Shown here: positions 8,489 through 17,162 of the stretch, piece by piece | How the letters are laid out: each line of letters opens with the position of its first letter | Numbering within the stretch: the stretch's first letter is position 1 | Assembly (NCBI RefSeq): GCF_001424225.1 | Contig: NZ_LMOR01000002.1 | Location: forward strand, 660,524 to 724,523 | Length of the DNA: 64,000 nucleotides | Direction of reading: 5' to 3' | Source: Microbacterium sp. Leaf151 | GTDB lineage: Bacteria; Actinomycetota; Actinomycetes; Actinomycetales; Microbacteriaceae | Notes under the pieces: model-generated | The model's database searches: none | What the model saw: only the letters and a program-made list of their open reading frames with translations | What the model was told of the DNA's origin: nothing | Position numbers and translations under genes: made by a program

Positions 8489-9109
8489 GTGAGCGACGAC
8501 CGCACCAACGACCCCTCCCCGTACGGGCACACACCCGAAGCGACCGGCACGGGGGCGACGGGTCCCGACGCAGCGTCTCGTCCGACGGGCGACGGCGTGC
8601 CCCCGGCACCTCCTTACGCCGCTCCCCCGGCACCGGGCAGCGGCACCCCCTCGGCGGGGTACGCCGCCCCGCCTGCCCCGGCTTACGGCGAGCCCGCCTA
8701 CCCGGCACCCGCGTACGACCCGTCTGCTCCCGCCGCCGCCGCACCGGCCTACGGCCAGCAGGACTACGGCCAGCAGACCTACGGCCAGCAACCGTACGGC
8801 CAGCAGCCCTATGGCGGGCCCGCCTACGGCTACGGCACCGCCGCGCGCATCAACCCGCTGGCGATCGTCGCGCTCGTGTCGTCGCTCGTGGGTCTGTTCG
8901 CCATTCCGGTCATCGGGCAGATCGTCGGCATCATCACCGGCCACATCTCGCTGAAGCAGATCAAGACGACGGGCGAACGCGGACGCGGCATGGCCCTGTC
9001 GGGTGTGCTCATCGGCTACATCAGCCTCGGGCTCGGCATCCTCCTCATCATTCTGGCGGCCGTCATCATCGGCGTCACCGGGGGAAGCGACATGCGCTAC
9101 GGCGCTTGA
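8489..9109 (+). CDS. DUF4190 membrane protein with proline/YGQQ-rich N-terminus
   Basis: A 206-residue protein. Residues 1-118 are low-complexity, rich in Pro, Ala, Gly and Tyr, with four 5-residue repeats of the form YGQQx (about 89-108). Residues 121-197 form the DUF4190 hairpin: two hydrophobic segments (about 122-151 and 168-196) around a basic GHISLKQIKTTGERGRGMA loop. Such proteins are common in the actinobacterial envelope, with unknown function. The start is GTG 8489, preceded by AAAGGCGACCC; the frame also opens upstream at 8411, but without a ribosome-binding site. Confidence 0.85.
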   Translation: MSDDRTNDPSPYGHTPEATGTGATGPDAASRPTGDGVPPAPPYAAPPAPGSGTPSAGYAAPPAPAYGEPAYPAPAYDPSAPAAAAPAYGQQDYGQQTYGQQPYGQQPYGGPAYGYGTAARINPLAIVALVSSLVGLFAIPVIGQIVGIITGHISLKQIKTTGERGRGMALSGVLIGYISLGLGILLIILAAVIIGVTGGSDMRYGA

Positions 9110-9230
9110 GCACCCCTTCGACCTCTGCGGGTAGCGTCCATCGGGCGGCACCCCCAGCAGTGTCGGCAACGCTTGTCATGACGTCGAGACGACGCCCGCG
9201 AGAACGCGCCGCCCCCCTCGCCGACGGGCG

Positions 9231-9236
9231 TACCCT
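9231..9236 (+). promoter_or_regulatory. -10 element upstream of the DUF3099 gene
   Basis: TACCCT ends 9 bases before the GTG at 9246, suggesting a leaderless or nearly leaderless transcript for this small operon. Confidence 0.35.
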
Positions 9237-9245
9237 GAGACCACT

Positions 9246-9617
9246 GTGAAGACAAACCGCGCCCAGTCTGCGACGTCGCTCCCCAAGGCACCTCGGGAGA
9301 GCGCCGACGGTCGTTTCGCCAAGTACATGCTGATGATGGGCATCCGCATCGGGTGCTTCCTCGCAATGGCCCTCATCACGCCGTACGGCTGGTACACGTT
9401 CGTCTTCGCCGCGGGCGCGATCTTCCTGCCCTACGTGGCCGTGATCGTGGCGAACGTGGGCGAGGACGCCGCCGAGACGACGGCGATCAACCCGGAGCGT
9501 GCAATCGAGGCTCCGCGCCCGGCGCCGGCCGCCGCCGCCGTCGATCCCGACGCGCCGCTGGTCATCCGCATCGCCGAGACTCCGGGCATCAACCCCCCGC
9601 GCGACGACCGGTCGTGA
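9246..9617 (+). CDS. DUF3099 domain membrane protein
   Basis: A 123-residue protein with two transmembrane segments (about 27-44 and 50-72) separated by the short PYGWY turn that marks DUF3099, and a hydrophilic C-terminal tail. The family is restricted to actinobacteria and has no known function. It is the first gene of a short operon; its TGA overlaps the GTG of the next gene by 4 bases, so the two are probably translationally coupled. Confidence 0.88.
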   Translation: MKTNRAQSATSLPKAPRESADGRFAKYMLMMGIRIGCFLAMALITPYGWYTFVFAAGAIFLPYVAVIVANVGEDAAETTAINPERAIEAPRPAPAAAAVDPDAPLVIRIAETPGINPPRDDRS

Positions 9618-10018
9618 CCGACGCACCGAACACGTCCCCCGAACAGACGGGGTCCCTCGATCAGGCGGCGTCCGACCGACGGACCGCACTCCCCGAACAG
9701 ACGGGACCTGGCGGTCAGGCGTCGTTCGGCCAACCGACCGCAGTCCCCGATCAGACGGGATCTGCTGGTGAGGCGGCGTCCGAACAACCGACCACACTCG
9801 CCGAAGCGGCAGCAGCCGTCGAGCGGACCGTGTGCTCGCGCGCCGGATGCCGTGACCTGGCCATCTGGGCCCTTCGCTGGCGCAACCCCCGCATCCACGC
9901 GGCCGACCGCCGCAAGACATGGGTCGCGTGCGACGAACACGTCGTGTACCTCCGGGAATTCCTGAGCGCGCGTGACTTCCCGGTCGAGGTCGCCGCCCTT
10001 GCGGCGCGACCCGAGTGA
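9614..10018 (+). CDS. small putative zinc-binding protein with three 18-residue repeats
   Basis: A 134-residue protein. Residues 9-62 are three tandem 18-residue repeats of the type P(E/D)QTG...A(S)..., which look disordered. The C-terminal part is conserved-looking: CSRAGC, a basic WALRWRNPRIH stretch, and CDEH, giving a C-x4-C...C-x2-H arrangement that could bind zinc. I recognise the pattern from actinobacterial genomes, where it sits near SURF1, but no function is known to me. The GTG start overlaps the upstream stop by 4 bases. The last codons are copied, in frame, just past its stop codon. Confidence 0.75.
   Translation: MTDAPNTSPEQTGSLDQAASDRRTALPEQTGPGGQASFGQPTAVPDQTGSAGEAASEQPTTLAEAAAAVERTVCSRAGCRDLAIWALRWRNPRIHAADRRKTWVACDEHVVYLREFLSARDFPVEVAALAARPE
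9638..9799 (+). repeat. three 54-bp repeats inside the small protein gene
   Basis: Units 9638-9691, 9692-9745 and 9746-9799, each encoding 18 residues starting PEQTG or PDQTG. Being a multiple of three, copy number can change without frameshift. Confidence 0.85.
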
Positions 10019-10064
10019 ATGCTCGCGCGACAGTTCCTGAGCGCACGGGATTTCCCCGTCGAGG
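9959..10064 (+). repeat. 31-bp duplicate of the gene's C-terminal codons past its stop
   Basis: 9959-9989 and 10034-10064 match at 27 of 31 bases. Both encode FLSARDFPVE and lie in the same reading frame, separated by the TGA at 10016. All four differences fall at third codon positions and are silent. Confidence 0.8.
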
Positions 10065-10111
10065 GGACCGTCGGCACGACCGGCGTGAGCGCACGTACAG
10101 GCCGAGCGACG

Positions 10112-10117
10112 TACCCT
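10112..10117 (+). promoter_or_regulatory. -10 element for the SURF1 leader ORF
   Basis: TACCCT lies 6 bases before a GTG at 10124, the spacing of a leaderless promoter. Confidence 0.4.
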
Positions 10118-10123
10118 GGAAGC

Positions 10124-10183
10124 GTGGCGAGGGAGGATGACGTGAGCGATTTCGCAGCGCGTGTCATCGGAGACCGCACGTGA
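10124..10183 (+). CDS. possible 19-residue leader peptide coupled to SURF1
   Basis: A short ORF whose TGA overlaps the SURF1 GTG by 4 bases. Two starts are credible: GTG 10124, leaderless behind TACCCT, or GTG 10142, behind a strong AGGGAGG site 7 bases upstream, giving a 13-residue MSDFAARVIGDRT. Because SURF1 has no ribosome-binding site other than sequence inside this ORF, translating the leader would deliver ribosomes to the SURF1 start. The frame also opens at ATG 10019, which would include the copied FLSARDFPVE segment (54 residues). Whether the peptide matters is unknown. Confidence 0.35.
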   Translation: MAREDDVSDFAARVIGDRT

Positions 10184-11064
10184 GCGCCCGCGAGACACCC
10201 GCCGCCGCCCGGTGGGCGATGTACGTCGGCGTCGCAATCCTCTTCGCCATCGCGTGCGCATTCCTGTCGAACTGGCAGTTCTCGCGTAACGCCGAGCGCA
10301 CCGAGCAGCTGCAGCTCGTCGAGAACAACTACGACGCGGCTCCCGTCGCGCTGGGGCAGTTGCTGGCGGCCGGAGCCGAGCTGAACCCGGCAGACGAATG
10401 GCGCCCGGTGCGCCTCGAGGGCCGCTACCTCGCCGATGAGCAGCTCCTCGTGCGCAATCGCGCGCACGGCGGCTCCGCTGCCTACGAGCAGCTCGTGCCC
10501 TTCCGTCTCGACGACGACCGCGTCGTCCTCGTCGACCGCGGATGGCTACCACCGGGCAACAGCCAGTCGGCGCCCGACGAGATCCCCGCGCCGCCGGCGG
10601 GCGAGGTCACCGTTGAGGTGCGCCTGCGCCCCGGCGAGGCGGCCCCCACCTCGGGTCGATCGGCCGAGCCCGGCCAGGTGCCGACGATCAACCTCGGGTT
10701 GGTCGCCGAGCAGACGGGGCCGCTCGAACAGGGGGCCTACGGACTGCTGATGTCGGAGACCCCCGCCCCGGCGACGGCCCCGTTCACCATCGACCCGCCG
10801 AGCAACGATCCGGGCCCCTACCTCTCGTACGCGATCCAGTGGATCCTGTTCGCGGTGATGGGTTTCGCCTTCATCGGCTACGTCATCGTGAACGAGCGCA
10901 GGCTCCGTCGAGAAGACGCCGAAGACGCCTCCGCTCCGGTCGCGGCGGTCGAGACCGTGCCGAGGGAAGCCCGCCGCGTCGACCCGGTCGCCCTGCACCG
11001 TCTGCGGAAGCGTCCGCGCGACCGCGACGCCGACGACGAAGACGCCCTGCTCGACGCCCGTTGA
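10180..11064 (+). CDS. SURF1 family cytochrome oxidase assembly protein
   Basis: A 294-residue membrane protein with the SURF1 plan: a transmembrane helix at about 12-30, a large extracytoplasmic domain with VLVDRGWLP (116-124), and a second helix at about 214-237 preceded by YLSYAIQW, the family's C-terminal signature. A charged tail of about 55 residues follows. SURF1 proteins help assemble the heme A-containing cytochrome c oxidase, which fits with the ctaA and ctaB genes elsewhere in the window. The GTG at 10180 overlaps the stop of a short upstream ORF. Confidence 0.92.
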   Translation: MSARETPAAARWAMYVGVAILFAIACAFLSNWQFSRNAERTEQLQLVENNYDAAPVALGQLLAAGAELNPADEWRPVRLEGRYLADEQLLVRNRAHGGSAAYEQLVPFRLDDDRVVLVDRGWLPPGNSQSAPDEIPAPPAGEVTVEVRLRPGEAAPTSGRSAEPGQVPTINLGLVAEQTGPLEQGAYGLLMSETPAPATAPFTIDPPSNDPGPYLSYAIQWILFAVMGFAFIGYVIVNERRLRREDAEDASAPVAAVETVPREARRVDPVALHRLRKRPRDRDADDEDALLDAR

Positions 11065-11170
11065 TCTCACGGACGCCGGCTACCCGGCATCCATCCGCTC
11101 CGAACGCGTGCACGCCCGGGTGATCGGGCGAGGGCGAGGCGGCGGCGATCAGACGCGGGAGAGCACACGA

Positions 11171-11254
11171 GCGTGACCAGGCCCGCGTCACCAGGCCAGC
11201 GTCACCAGGCCAGCGTGATCAGCCGAGCGTGATCAGGCGAGCGTGATCAGATCG
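11171..11254. repeat. 14-bp tandem repeats at the 3' end of the ABC-F gene
   Basis: Five full 14-bp units (11171, 11185, 11199, 11213 and 11227) and a sixth partial unit at 11241 that lies in the coding end of the ABC-F gene. On the minus strand the unit reads TGATCACGCTCGCC, and the gene's TGA stop is the first three bases of a repeat. Units diverge steadily away from the gene. Confidence 0.9.
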
Positions 11255-12831
11255 GCGTAGTCGCGGCCCCAGATGTCTTCGACACCGTCGGGCAAGATCA
11301 GAACACGCTCGGGGTTCAGCGCCTCGACGGCACCCTCGTCGTGCGAGACGAGCACGACGGCGCCCTCGTAGTGCGCCAGCGCACCGAGGATCTCCTCGCG
11401 CGAGGCGGGGTCGAGGTTGTTCGTCGGCTCATCGAGCAGCAGCATGTTCGCCGACGACACCACCAGCGTCGCGAGCGATAGGCGCGTCTTCTCGCCACCC
11501 GAGAGGACCCCTGCGGGCTTGAGCACGTCGTCGCCGACGAACAGGAACGATCCGAGTACCTTGCGGGCCTCGGTCGCGGTGATGTGGGGCGCGGCCGACA
11601 TCATGTTGTCGAGCACGGACCGCGAGACGTCGAGGTTCTCGTGCTCCTGCGCGTAGTAGCCGATCTTCAGGCCGTGACCGGGCTCGAGCTGGCCGGTGTC
11701 GGGCTGGTCGACGCCCGCGAGGATGCGCAGCAGCGTCGTCTTACCGGCGCCGTTCAACCCCAGGATCACCACGCGCGAGCCGCGGTCGATCGCAAGGTCG
11801 ACGTCGGTGAAGATCTCCAGCGACCCGTACGACTTCGACAGACCGGACGCCATGAGCGGCGTCTTGCCGCACGGGGCGGGCTTGGGGAAGCGGAGCTTGG
11901 CGACCCGCTCGTCCTGACGAACCTCGTCGAGCCCCGACAGCATCTTCTCGGCACGCGCGACCATCTGGTGCGCGGCAGCGGCCTTCGAAGCCTTCGCGCC
12001 GAAGCGCGCGGCCTGCAGCTGCAGCGCCGTGGCCTTCTTCTCGACGTTGACGCGCTCCTTCTTGCGGCGTTCTTCGTCGGCCACCCGCTGGCGCAGGTAG
12101 TTCTTCCAGTTCATGTTGTAGATGTCGATGACCTGGCGGTTGGCATCCAGATAGAAGACGCGGTTCACCGTCTCGCCGACGAGTTCGACATCGTGCGAGA
12201 TGACGATGAGACCGCCCTTGTAGCCCTTGAGGAACTCGCGCAGCCACACGACGCTGTCGGCGTCGAGGTGGTTGGTCGGCTCGTCGAGGATCATCGTGCG
12301 GGCGTCCGAGAACAGGATGCGCGCGAGCTCGATGCGACGACGCTGCCCACCCGACAGCGTCTTCAGCTGCTGATCGAGGATGCGGTCGGGAAGCGAGAGG
12401 TTGTGGGCGATGGATGCCGCCTCGGCCTCGGCCGCGTACCCACCAGCCGCTTCGAATCGCTCGGTGAGGTTGGCGTACTTCTTCATCGCCTTCGCCGCGA
12501 CCGCGGCGTCGTCGTCGGCCATGGCCAGCGACGCCTCGTGCATGCCGAGCGCGAGCGATCCGAGGCCGCGGGCGTCGAGGATGCGCGTACGTGCGAGCAT
12601 CTCGGGGTCGCCTGAACGCGGGTCCTGAGGCAAGTAGCCGAGCTCTCCCGAGCGGTCGACGCCGCCGTTCGAGGGCAGGAGGTCGCCCGCGAGCACCTTC
12701 GTCAGCGTCGTCTTGCCGGCACCGTTGCGCCCGACGAGGCCGATCTTGTCGCCGTCGGAGACGCGGAACGCCACATCGGACATGAGCACGCGGGCACCCA
12801 CGCGGATCTCGAGGTCATGTACGGCGAGCAC
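11233..12831 (-). CDS. ABC-F family ATPase
   Basis: A 532-residue soluble protein with two ABC domains and no membrane segment. Domain 1: Walker A GRNGAGKT (34-41), signature LSGGQ (159-163), Walker B ILDEPTNHLD (181-190). Linker about 235-325, Lys/Arg/Ala-rich, corresponding to the P-site tRNA interaction motif. Domain 2: Walker A GLNGAGKT (358-365), LSGGE (443-447), LLLDEPTNNLD (464-474). ABC-F proteins bind the ribosomal E site and act as translation factors or, in some subgroups, protect ribosomes from antibiotics. Nothing here shows which, but lack of a resistance context favours housekeeping. The gene's last codons are part of a tandem repeat. Confidence 0.93.
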   Translation of the reverse strand: MLAVHDLEIRVGARVLMSDVAFRVSDGDKIGLVGRNGAGKTTLTKVLAGDLLPSNGGVDRSGELGYLPQDPRSGDPEMLARTRILDARGLGSLALGMHEASLAMADDDAAVAAKAMKKYANLTERFEAAGGYAAEAEAASIAHNLSLPDRILDQQLKTLSGGQRRRIELARILFSDARTMILDEPTNHLDADSVVWLREFLKGYKGGLIVISHDVELVGETVNRVFYLDANRQVIDIYNMNWKNYLRQRVADEERRKKERVNVEKKATALQLQAARFGAKASKAAAAHQMVARAEKMLSGLDEVRQDERVAKLRFPKPAPCGKTPLMASGLSKSYGSLEIFTDVDLAIDRGSRVVILGLNGAGKTTLLRILAGVDQPDTGQLEPGHGLKIGYYAQEHENLDVSRSVLDNMMSAAPHITATEARKVLGSFLFVGDDVLKPAGVLSGGEKTRLSLATLVVSSANMLLLDEPTNNLDPASREEILGALAHYEGAVVLVSHDEGAVEALNPERVLILPDGVEDIWGRDYADLITLA

Positions 12832-13058
12832 GGCGAACGTCCGTTCTTCGGGGTTTGGGGAGCGGCCAGACGATGGCCAGCCACCCAGTATAAGTCGCCT
12901 TCCCGAACGTCCCCCGACAGGGTTCTCACCGAGGGACCGCGTACCCCGGATGCCGCGTGCTCGTGCGCATCACCGAGCCCCTCGTCGGATAGCTCGGCGT
13001 CGAACCGTTCGACCCCCGTCTGGGCATCCGGGTTTGCGTTCTCACCCGATTGCTGACC
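12832..13058. other. spacer between divergent ABC-F and siderophore genes
   Basis: No credible ORF. Promoters for both directions must lie here; the only convincing element is the IdeR-like box at its right edge. Confidence 0.4.
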
Positions 13059-13077
13059 TAAGCTAAGCCTGTCCTTA
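13059..13077 (+). promoter_or_regulatory. probable DtxR/IdeR iron box
   Basis: TAAGCTAAGCCTGTCCTTA matches the 19-base IdeR/DtxR consensus at 12 of 19 positions by eye. It lies 22 bases before the GTG of an iron-siderophore lipoprotein, where an iron-dependent repressor would block transcription. This implies induction of the operon under iron limitation. Confidence 0.55.
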
Positions 13078-13099
13078 CTTAGATCACAGGAGGCTCTCT

Positions 13100-14122
13100 G
13101 TGTCCCGATTCCGCGCTCTGGCGGCCCTCGCCGTCGGTTCCGCCCTCGTCCTCACCGGCTGCGCCGGTACGTCCGCGTCCCCCGAGGGAGAGGCGGCGCA
13201 GGGGTCCGACGGCGTGTTCCCCGTCACGGTCGACAGCGCCCTCGGCCAGGCCGTGATCGAGAAGAAGCCCGAGCGCGTCGCCACTGTCGCCTGGTCCAAC
13301 CAGGAGGTCCCCCTCGCACTCGGCATCGTGCCCGTAGGAATGGCGAAGGCCACCTGGGGCGACGACGACGGCGATGGCATCCTCCCCTGGGTCGAAGACA
13401 AGCTGACCGAGCTCGGCGGCGAGACCCCCGTGCTCTTCGACGAGACCGACGGCATCGACTTCGAGGCCGTGGCCGACACGCAGCCCGACGTCATCCTCGC
13501 CGCATACTCGGGTCTGACGCAGGAGGACTACGACACCCTGTCGAAGATCGCGCCCGTCGTCGCCTACCCCGACGCCGCCTGGGGCACCACGCTCGACCAG
13601 ATGATCCAGCTCAACTCCCAGGCACTGGGCCTGAAGAGCGAGGGCGACGCCCTCATCGAACAGATCAAGACCGAGTCGCAGGAGGCCTTCGCCGCGCACC
13701 CGGAGCTCGCCGACGTCGCGCCGCTGTTCGCCTTCACCGACCCCACCGATCTCAGCAAGATCACGTACTACACCTCGCACGACCCGCGCGCCGGCTACCT
13801 GCACGAGCTCGGCATGCCCGAGCCCGAGCAGGTGACGAAGACCTCCGCCGAGATCGACGCGTTCTACAGCGACATCAGCTCCGAGAACGCCGATGTCTTC
13901 GGCGACGTGGGCCTGTGGATCACCTACGGCAACACCGACGGCTCCACCGTCGCCCAGCTGCAGGCCGACCCGCTGCTGTCGCAGATCCCCGCCATCGCGG
14001 CCGGCCACATCGCCGTCCTCGAAGACGGAACTCCCCTCGCCGCCTCGGCCAACCCCTCGCCGCTGTCGATCAGCTGGGGCTTCGACAAGTACCTCGACCT
14101 GCTGACCACCGCCGTCGGCTGA
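13100..14122 (+). CDS. ferric-siderophore ABC transporter substrate-binding lipoprotein
   Basis: A 340-residue lipoprotein. The N-terminus is a signal peptide with lipobox LTGC (Cys21), then a linker and a periplasmic-binding fold of the FepB/FecB class, with ERVATVAWSNQEVPLALG near the start and QPDVILAAYSGL in the middle. It would capture a ferric siderophore and pass it to the two FecCD permeases encoded next. GTG 13100 has AGGAGG 7 bases upstream. An IdeR-like box overlaps the promoter region, so repression by iron is likely. The particular siderophore cannot be read from sequence. Confidence 0.93.
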   Translation: MSRFRALAALAVGSALVLTGCAGTSASPEGEAAQGSDGVFPVTVDSALGQAVIEKKPERVATVAWSNQEVPLALGIVPVGMAKATWGDDDGDGILPWVEDKLTELGGETPVLFDETDGIDFEAVADTQPDVILAAYSGLTQEDYDTLSKIAPVVAYPDAAWGTTLDQMIQLNSQALGLKSEGDALIEQIKTESQEAFAAHPELADVAPLFAFTDPTDLSKITYYTSHDPRAGYLHELGMPEPEQVTKTSAEIDAFYSDISSENADVFGDVGLWITYGNTDGSTVAQLQADPLLSQIPAIAAGHIAVLEDGTPLAASANPSPLSISWGFDKYLDLLTTAVG

Positions 14123-14150
14123 TCCCCCACCTCACCGGACCGCGCCCCTC

Positions 14151-15197
14151 GTGACCACTCGCTCCCCCGTCGTCGACGCACTCCCGGATGCCGCCTCCTT
14201 ACGGCGTCCGGCGAGTCGCCGCCTTCTGTGGGTGCTGGTGCTCACGGGGGGCCTGGTCGTGGTGTCGGCGGCATCCGTCGCCTTCGGCACCCGCGATGTC
14301 TCCCTCACCGAGATCGCCTCCGCGTTCTCCGGCGGGGGCGGCGTCGGAGAAGCCGCGGTGATCGCCCGCGTGCCCCGCACCGTGCTCGGGTTGCTCGTCG
14401 GCGCCGCCCTCGCCATGGCCGGCTTGACGATGCAGGCCGTCACCCGCAATCCGCTCGCCGACCCCGGCATCCTCGGCGTCTCCGCCGGGGCGGCGCTCGC
14501 CGTCGTCACCGGCATCGCTTTCTTCGGGCTCTCCAGCTCGACCGGGTACATGGGTTTCGCGATCGTGGGGGCAGCAGTCGCCGCGGTCTTCGTCTACATC
14601 GTGGGCTCGCTCGGTCGCGGCGGCGCGACCCCGCTCAAGCTCGCCCTTGCGGGAGCTGCGACCACGGCCGCGTTCGGCTCGTTGTCGAGCGCGATCCTGC
14701 TCCCCCGCGTCGACCTGCTCGAGGTGTTCCGGTTCTGGCAGATCGGCGGCATCGGCGGCGCGACCTGGGAGCGCGTGCAGGTCGTGCTTCCGGTCCTCGC
14801 GATGGGCGCCCTCGTCTGCGTCCTGTGCTCCCGCGGTATGAACTCCCTCGCGCTCGGTGACGACGTCGCCACGGGTCTCGGGGAGCACGTGGGGCGCACG
14901 CGCCTGATCGCCTCCGCCGGCGCGGTCGTGCTCGTGGGCGCCGCCACCGCTGTCGCGGGCCCCATCGCCTTCGTCGGCCTCGTGGTGCCCCACGTCTGCC
15001 GCATGCTCATCGGCACCGACCACCGCTGGCTCGTGCCCTTCTCCGCTCTGGGCGGGGCGATCCTTCTCGTCGGCGCCGACGTCGTGGGCCGCCTCGTCGC
15101 GCGCCCCACCGAGGTCGAGGTCGGCATCCTCACCGCCCTGATCGGTGCCCCCTTCTTCATCTGGATCGTCCGCCGGCAGAAGGTGCGTGAGCTGTGA
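14151..15197 (+). CDS. iron-siderophore ABC transporter permease (FecCD family), first subunit
   Basis: A 348-residue integral membrane protein with about nine or ten hydrophobic segments. FecCD hallmarks are RVPRTVLGLLVGAALAMAG, the NPLADPGILGVSAGA segment, and GPIAFVGLVVPH with the following RMLIGTDHR, which is the cytoplasmic contact with the ATPase. It forms a heterodimeric channel with the next gene product. Start GTG 14151; the stop overlaps the next GTG by 4 bases. Confidence 0.93.
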   Translation: MTTRSPVVDALPDAASLRRPASRRLLWVLVLTGGLVVVSAASVAFGTRDVSLTEIASAFSGGGGVGEAAVIARVPRTVLGLLVGAALAMAGLTMQAVTRNPLADPGILGVSAGAALAVVTGIAFFGLSSSTGYMGFAIVGAAVAAVFVYIVGSLGRGGATPLKLALAGAATTAAFGSLSSAILLPRVDLLEVFRFWQIGGIGGATWERVQVVLPVLAMGALVCVLCSRGMNSLALGDDVATGLGEHVGRTRLIASAGAVVLVGAATAVAGPIAFVGLVVPHVCRMLIGTDHRWLVPFSALGGAILLVGADVVGRLVARPTEVEVGILTALIGAPFFIWIVRRQKVREL

Positions 15198-16270
15198 GCA
15201 CGCAGACCCTCTCGCCCCGGGGCGATGCCGCGACGGCATCCGTGCCCGATGTCGCAGCGCTCGTCCGCGGCCGGCGCGGCCGCGCGCGTCGACGGACGCT
15301 CGTGGCCGCGACCCTGCTCAGCGCGGTCGTCGTGGTCTACGTCGTGACGCTGATGGTCGGCAACACCTTCTACACCCCCGACCAGGTCATCCGCGTGATC
15401 CTCGGTCAGACGGTGCCGGGCGCCTCCTTCACCATCGGCGAACTCCGCCTTCCGCGCGCCAGTCTCGGACTGCTCTCGGGCCTCGCCTTCGGCATGGCCG
15501 GCGTGACGTTCCAGACGATGCTGCGTAACCCCCTCGCCTCCCCCGACATCATCGGCATCTCCTCGGGTGCCAGCGCCTTCGCCGTCGTCGCGATCATCGG
15601 TTTCTCCCTCTCGGATGCCGCCGTCTCGGCGTTCGCCCTGGTCGGTGCCCTGGCCACGGCCGGAGCCATCTATCTGCTGTCCCGTCGCGGGGCCTTCACC
15701 GGCACGCGACTCGTGCTCATCGGCATCGGCGTCGCGGCCATGCTCGACAGCGTCACGACCTGGATGCTCACCCGCGCGGCCAACTGGGATCTGCAGACGG
15801 CGATGCAGTGGCTCACCGGCAGCCTCAACAACGCCTCGTGGGAGCGCCTGCTGCCCCTGGCTGCCACCGTCGTGGTCGTTCTGCCGCTCATGGTCGCCAA
15901 CACCCGCGGGCTCGCTGTCCTGCGCCTGGGTGACGACTCCGCCGCCGGTCTCGGCGTTCGAGTCGAGCGCACGCGTGTGCTGCTCATCGTCGGCGCCGTC
16001 GTGATGCTGGCCGTCGCCACCGCGGCGAGCGGCCCCATCGCTTTCGTGGCGTTCATGGCCGGCCCCATCGCCGCCCGTCTCATCGGGCCGGGCGGCTCGC
16101 TCCTGGTGCCCGCTGGTCTCGTCGGCGCCCTGCTCGTCATGCTCAGCGACCTGCTCGGACAGTTCGCCTTCGACAACCGCTATCCCGTCGGCGTCATCAC
16201 GGGCGTGCTCGGCGCGCCTTACCTGATCTACCTCCTCATCAGGACCAACCGTTCCGGAGGCTCACTGTGA
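15194..16270 (+). CDS. iron-siderophore ABC transporter permease (FecCD family), second subunit
   Basis: A 358-residue partner permease. It starts with a basic cytoplasmic tail and has the same FecCD landmarks: [34 protein letters not shown] and [17 protein letters not shown]. It is translationally coupled to the first permease through a GTGA overlap. Two different permeases, rather than a homodimer, are typical for ferric-enterobactin and ferrichrome-type systems. Confidence 0.93.
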   Translation: MSTQTLSPRGDAATASVPDVAALVRGRRGRARRRTLVAATLLSAVVVVYVVTLMVGNTFYTPDQVIRVILGQTVPGASFTIGELRLPRASLGLLSGLAFGMAGVTFQTMLRNPLASPDIIGISSGASAFAVVAIIGFSLSDAAVSAFALVGALATAGAIYLLSRRGAFTGTRLVLIGIGVAAMLDSVTTWMLTRAANWDLQTAMQWLTGSLNNASWERLLPLAATVVVVLPLMVANTRGLAVLRLGDDSAAGLGVRVERTRVLLIVGAVVMLAVATAASGPIAFVAFMAGPIAARLIGPGGSLLVPAGLVGALLVMLSDLLGQFAFDNRYPVGVITGVLGAPYLIYLLIRTNRSGGSL

Positions 16271-16307
16271 CCACCCCCGCGCGCTCCCAGCCAGAGGGAG
16301 CCCTCTC

Positions 16308-17162
16308 GTGACCGCGAACCGAACGCTCACCGCTGAGGGGCTCACTCTCGCGTACGGCGACCGCACGATCGTCGACGACCTCGACATCACCTTCCCCGCG
16401 GGTCGCATCACCGCGATCGTCGGCGCCAACGGCTGCGGCAAGTCGACTCTCCTCCGCGCGCTCGCGCGTCTGCTTCCGCCCAAGGCCGGGCGCGTCGTGC
16501 TCGACGGCAAGGCGCTGCACGAACGCCCCTCCAAGGAGGTCGCGCGCATCCTCGGCCTGCTCCCGCAGAGCCCGATCGCTCCCGAGGGCATCGCCGTGGC
16601 CGACCTGGTCGGCCGCGGACGCCACCCCCACCAGCGCGCGCTCGCCCGGTGGAGCGCTCGCGACTACGAGGTCGTGGCCGAGGCCCTCGCCGCGACCGGC
16701 ATCAGCGACCTCGCCGACCGTTCGATCGACGAGCTGTCCGGCGGGCAGCGTCAGCGCGTGTGGATCGCCATGGCGCTCGCCCAAGAGACCGACATCCTGC
16801 TGCTCGACGAGCCGACGACCTTCCTCGACGTCGCGCACCAGGTCGAGGTCCTCGACCTGCTCACCGATCTCAACCGCGACCGCGGCACCACGACGGTGAT
16901 GGTCCTGCACGACATGAACATGGCCGCCCGTTACGCCGATCACCTCATCGCGCTCCGCGAGGGGCACGTGGTCGCCGCCGGAGACCCCACCACCGTCATG
17001 ACCTCCGAGCTCATCCGCGAGGTCTTCGGACTCGACGCCCTCGTCGTCCCCGACCCCGTCTCCGGCACCCCGCTCGTCCTCCCCCGCGGCCGCCACCACG
17101 TCAGTCCGCGCGTGCCCGCCGCCGACACCGTTCAGGAGCCCCTCGATGTCCTCCCCTCGTGA
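16308..17162 (+). CDS. iron-siderophore ABC transporter ATP-binding protein (FepC type)
   Basis: A 284-residue ABC ATPase that powers the two upstream permeases. Walker [10 protein letters not shown] (39-47), the FepC-typical [12 protein letters not shown]-loop, signature LSGGQRQR, Walker [12 protein letters not shown], and H-loop [14 protein letters not shown]. The start is the GTG at 16308, 37 bases after the preceding stop. Its 3' end overlaps the flavoprotein gene by 17 bases. Confidence 0.94.
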   Translation: MTANRTLTAEGLTLAYGDRTIVDDLDITFPAGRITAIVGANGCGKSTLLRALARLLPPKAGRVVLDGKALHERPSKEVARILGLLPQSPIAPEGIAVADLVGRGRHPHQRALARWSARDYEVVAEALAATGISDLADRSIDELSGGQRQRVWIAMALAQETDILLLDEPTTFLDVAHQVEVLDLLTDLNRDRGTTTVMVLHDMNMAARYADHLIALREGHVVAAGDPTTVMTSELIREVFGLDALVVPDPVSGTPLVLPRGRHHVSPRVPAADTVQEPLDVLPS

